Assembly: GCF_002902405.1 (NCBI RefSeq)
Contig: NZ_PPQS01000008.1
Coordinates: 1 to 64,000, forward strand
Origin: Staphylococcus schweitzeri
GTDB lineage: Bacteria > Bacillota > Bacilli > Staphylococcales > Staphylococcaceae
Length of the DNA stretch: 64,000 nt
Reading direction: 5' to 3'
The notes beneath the pieces are model-generated. The model searched no databases. It saw only the letters and a program-made list of their open reading frames with translations, and was not told where the DNA came from. Shown here one piece after another: positions 61,869-64,000 of this stretch (the stretch's first letter is position 1; each line of letters begins with the position of its first letter). Position numbers and translations under genes: made by a program.

Positions 61869-62672
61869 ATGCGTATATTAGTAGAAATTGCGTATCAAGG
61901 AAATAATTTTCTAGGTTTTCAAATTCAACAAAATGGTCGAACGGTACAGCAACAATTTGAAAAGCTATTACAACGCATGCATAAAAGACATGTGAGAATC
62001 CATCCATCAAGTAGAACTGATAGAGGTGTACATGCAATACAGCAGTACTTTCATTTTGACACAGAGCTGAATATACCTATGTCACAATGGCAATATGCAA
62101 TGAACCGAACGTTACCTGATGATATTTATGTCAACAATGTAGTTACAGTCGATGACGATTTTCATTGTCGCTACGATTGTGTCGGTAAACGCTATCGATA
62201 TAAAGTATATCAAGCACAACACTGCGATCCGTTTCAAAGTGGTTTGAAAACATTCATTCCTGAAACGTTAGATTTAGACAAAATGAACAGAGCGGCACAA
62301 CAATTCATAGGTACACATGATTTTACGGGATTTTGTTCGCAAAAAACTGAAGTAGAGAGCAAAGTTAGAACATTATACCAAAGTGAAATTGTGAAAACCG
62401 ATGATGGCTTTGATTATATTGTCACTGGTTCTGGCTTTTTATATAACATGGTGCGTGTCTTAGTTGCATTTTTAATAGAAGTCGGAAAAGGGCGTCACGA
62501 AGTATCTGATGTACCAAAACTTCTTGAATCAAAGAATCGTAAGAATGTACCTTTTACTGCACCGGCTGAAGGACTATATTTAGAGAAGATTTATTTAGAT
62601 GAAAATGAGTTATTAAAAGACTTTGGCAATGATATAAAAATACATCGTAAAAAATCATTACAAAATGACTGA
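61869..62672 (+). CDS. truA: tRNA pseudouridine synthase A
   Basis: A 267-residue TruA that makes pseudouridine at tRNA positions 38-40. The catalytic Asp is in [13 protein letters not shown] (about residues 50-62). [10 protein letters not shown] and the RNA-contact segment [20 protein letters not shown] are conserved. It is co-transcribed with the ecf genes, as in Bacillus. Confidence 0.98.
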   Translation: MRILVEIAYQGNNFLGFQIQQNGRTVQQQFEKLLQRMHKRHVRIHPSSRTDRGVHAIQQYFHFDTELNIPMSQWQYAMNRTLPDDIYVNNVVTVDDDFHCRYDCVGKRYRYKVYQAQHCDPFQSGLKTFIPETLDLDKMNRAAQQFIGTHDFTGFCSQKTEVESKVRTLYQSEIVKTDDGFDYIVTGSGFLYNMVRVLVAFLIEVGKGRHEVSDVPKLLESKNRKNVPFTAPAEGLYLEKIYLDENELLKDFGNDIKIHRKKSLQND

Positions 62673-62678
62673 TTGCCA

Positions 62679-62707
62679 TTGACAAAAAGCTTGTGAAATT
62701 ATAAGAT
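62679..62707 (+). promoter_or_regulatory. Promoter of rplM-rpsI
   Basis: A perfect TTGACA (62679-62684) and a TAAGAT (62702-62707) are spaced by 17 bases. It starts 7 bases after the truA stop, so rplM-rpsI has its own promoter. Confidence 0.88.
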
Positions 62708-62713
62708 TATTAA

Positions 62714-62911
62714 CGGTATTGTTTTATATCCACCCCACGATAAGCCCCGGAAACTTATTGTGTTACAAGATATATAAGCAGAAACGAACAACAGTTAACA
62801 AAATAAATGAAATGAAACGTTTTAAAAATGAAACAAATGAAATCATCTATTAGGTTATGAAACTGTTTATAGCTTGAATAGAAGCATTTATTTTTTAGGA
62901 GGACAATTATT
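62714..62911 (+). ncRNA. Structured leader of rplM, L13-leader candidate
   Basis: About 198 bases of leader lie between the promoter and rplM. A 9-bp stem, CACGATAAG (62736-62744) with CTTATTGTG (62754-62762), surrounds CCCCGGAAA. It sits within an outer pairing ATATC / GATAT (62726-62730 / 62769-62773). An L13 leader is a described RNA motif in Bacillales and fits here in position and rough shape; I could not align it to the model. Confidence 0.55.
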
Positions 62912-63349
62912 ATGCGTCAAACATTTATGGCAAATGAATCAAACATTGAGCGCAAATGGTATGTTATCGATGCTGAAGGCCAAACATTAGGTCGTTTATC
63001 ATCAGAAGTAGCATCTATCTTACGCGGTAAAAATAAAGTAACTTACACACCACACGTTGATACTGGTGATTATGTAATCGTTATTAATGCATCAAAAATC
63101 GAATTTACTGGTAACAAAGAGACTGACAAAGTTTACTACCGTCACTCAAATCACCCAGGTGGTATTAAATCAATCACTGCTGGTGAATTAAGAAGAACTA
63201 ACCCAGAACGTTTAATTGAAAACTCAATTAAAGGTATGTTACCAAGCACTCGTTTAGGCGAAAAACAAGGTAAAAAATTATTTGTATATGGTGGCGCTGA
63301 ACATCCACACGCTGCACAACAACCAGAAAACTACGAATTACGTGGTTAA
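62912..63349 (+). CDS. rplM: 50S ribosomal protein L13
   Basis: A 145-residue L13, reading [20 protein letters not shown] at the start, with [26 protein letters not shown]-type core. The ATG at 62912 has AGGAGGA eight bases upstream. L13 may regulate its own mRNA through the leader. Its stop is followed by rpsI 20 bases later. Confidence 0.98.
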
Positions 63350-63368
63350 TTAGAAGGAGGAAATGACT

Positions 63369-63761
63369 TTGGCACAAGTTGAATATAGAGGCACAGGCCG
63401 TCGTAAAAACTCAGTAGCACGTGTACGTTTAGTACCAGGTGAAGGTAACATCACAGTTAATAACCGTGACGTACGCGAATACTTACCATTCGAATCATTA
63501 ATTTTAGACTTAAACCAACCATTTGATGTAACTGAAACTAAAGGTAACTACGATGTTTTAGTTAACGTTCATGGTGGTGGTTTCACTGGACAAGCTCAAG
63601 CTATCCGTCACGGAATCGCTCGTGCATTATTAGAAGCAGATCCTGAATACAGAGGTTCTTTAAAACGCGCTGGATTACTTACTCGTGACCCACGTATGAA
63701 AGAACGTAAAAAACCAGGTCTTAAAGCAGCTCGTCGTTCACCTCAATTCTCAAAACGTTAA
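63369..63761 (+). CDS. rpsI: 30S ribosomal protein S9
   Basis: A 130-residue S9, ending in the conserved SPQFSKR that touches the P-site tRNA. The TTG at 63369 lies eight bases after AAGGAGG and gives the usual [15 protein letters not shown] start. An ATG at 63363 is only two bases from the ribosome site and would add two residues; it is used in some annotations. Confidence 0.95.
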
Positions 63762-63846
63762 GCTGCAGCTGTTGCGAACTTGTTCGCTTACAGATGGAGT
63801 TCGCAAATTGCGTCAGCAATTTGTGTTCAACTGAAGAAACGTTTAC

Positions 63847-63880
63847 AACACTCTTTGGATTATTCCAAAGAGTGTTTTTT
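63847..63880 (+). terminator. Rho-independent terminator after rpsI
   Basis: AACACTCTTTGG (63847-63858) pairs perfectly with CCAAAGAGTGTT (63865-63876), and six T residues end the arm. Confidence 0.96.
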
Positions 63881-63905
63881 GTATTTTTATAGAGTCATTT
63901 AGATA

Positions 63906-63936
63906 CAAATTAGTTACCCCTAGAGGAACTAATTTG
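63906..63936. repeat. Perfect inverted repeat near the window edge
   Basis: CAAATTAGTT (63906-63915) and AACTAATTTG (63927-63936) form a perfect 10-bp inverted repeat around ACCCCTAGAGG, the loop itself nearly symmetric. It follows the rpsI terminator. It may be an operator or a second terminator for a gene beyond the window. Confidence 0.5.
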
Positions 63937-64000
63937 TTTCAATTCTGCTTAAACTTCAATGATATGAAACTTTAGGAAACCATATGAAATGACCTTGTTT

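Overview
The window is a low-GC Firmicute chromosome segment from the Staphylococcus aureus complex. The markers are ssaA, sarY, sarR, sarV, fhuD2, fmhB (femX), glcU and STAR-type intergenic repeats, in the order known for S. aureus but in reverse orientation to the usual numbering. Several proteins (SarR, FhuD2, FdhD, MoaA, FmhB, EcfA1) differ at many scattered residues from the S. aureus sequences I remember. A sister species such as S. argenteus or S. schweitzeri, or a divergent lineage, is therefore plausible. This rests on memory and has not been aligned. I see no insertion sequence, prophage, CRISPR array, tRNA or rRNA.

Layout. 0-5.5 kb: ssaA (a CHAP-domain cell-wall hydrolase with an upstream WalR box), a long AraC-type regulator, the two-domain SarA-family protein SarY, a small PH-like protein and SarR. 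5.6-12 kb: the minus-strand urease operon ureABCEFGD and, divergent from it, a urea transporter. 12-17 kb: an acyl-CoA dehydrogenase-like protein, the hydroxamate siderophore lipoprotein FhuD2 behind a Fur box, a nucleoside hydrolase, the biotin S-component BioY behind a BirA operator, and an acetyltransferase. 17-27 kb: molybdenum block with fdhD (minus), modABC, moeB, moaB, moaC (minus), moeA, mobB, moaE, moaD, mobA and moaA. It covers molybdate uptake, molybdopterin synthesis, molybdenum insertion, nucleotide attachment and sulfuration for formate dehydrogenase.

27-44.6 kb: sarV, an MFS exporter with its MarR-type regulator, a VOC-fold protein, fmhB (first glycine of the peptidoglycan cross-bridge), a large RND transporter, a STAR repeat array, small membrane or coiled-coil proteins, an AEC-family carrier, glcU, a GNAT protein, topB, a PbuG-like purine permease and a small membrane protein.

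44.8-63.9 kb: the S10-spc-alpha ribosomal superoperon (rpsJ to rplQ) with secY, adk, infA and rpoA. The map gene usually found between adk and infA in Bacillus is absent. The shared ECF transporter core (ecfA1-ecfA2-ecfT), truA, and rplM-rpsI behind a structured leader follow. The ECF core encoded here is the expected energizing partner of the BioY protein encoded 44 kb upstream.

Most of the window is conserved core chromosome. I did not find a convincing undescribed multi-gene system. The items most worth a second look are regulatory: a perfect palindrome at the MarR gene promoter, the S10 and L13 leaders, the BirA and Fur operators, the STAR array and the long non-coding gap before sarV. 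Two small or atypical proteins are also of interest: a 54-residue coiled-coil protein and the 400-residue C-terminal part of the AraC regulator.
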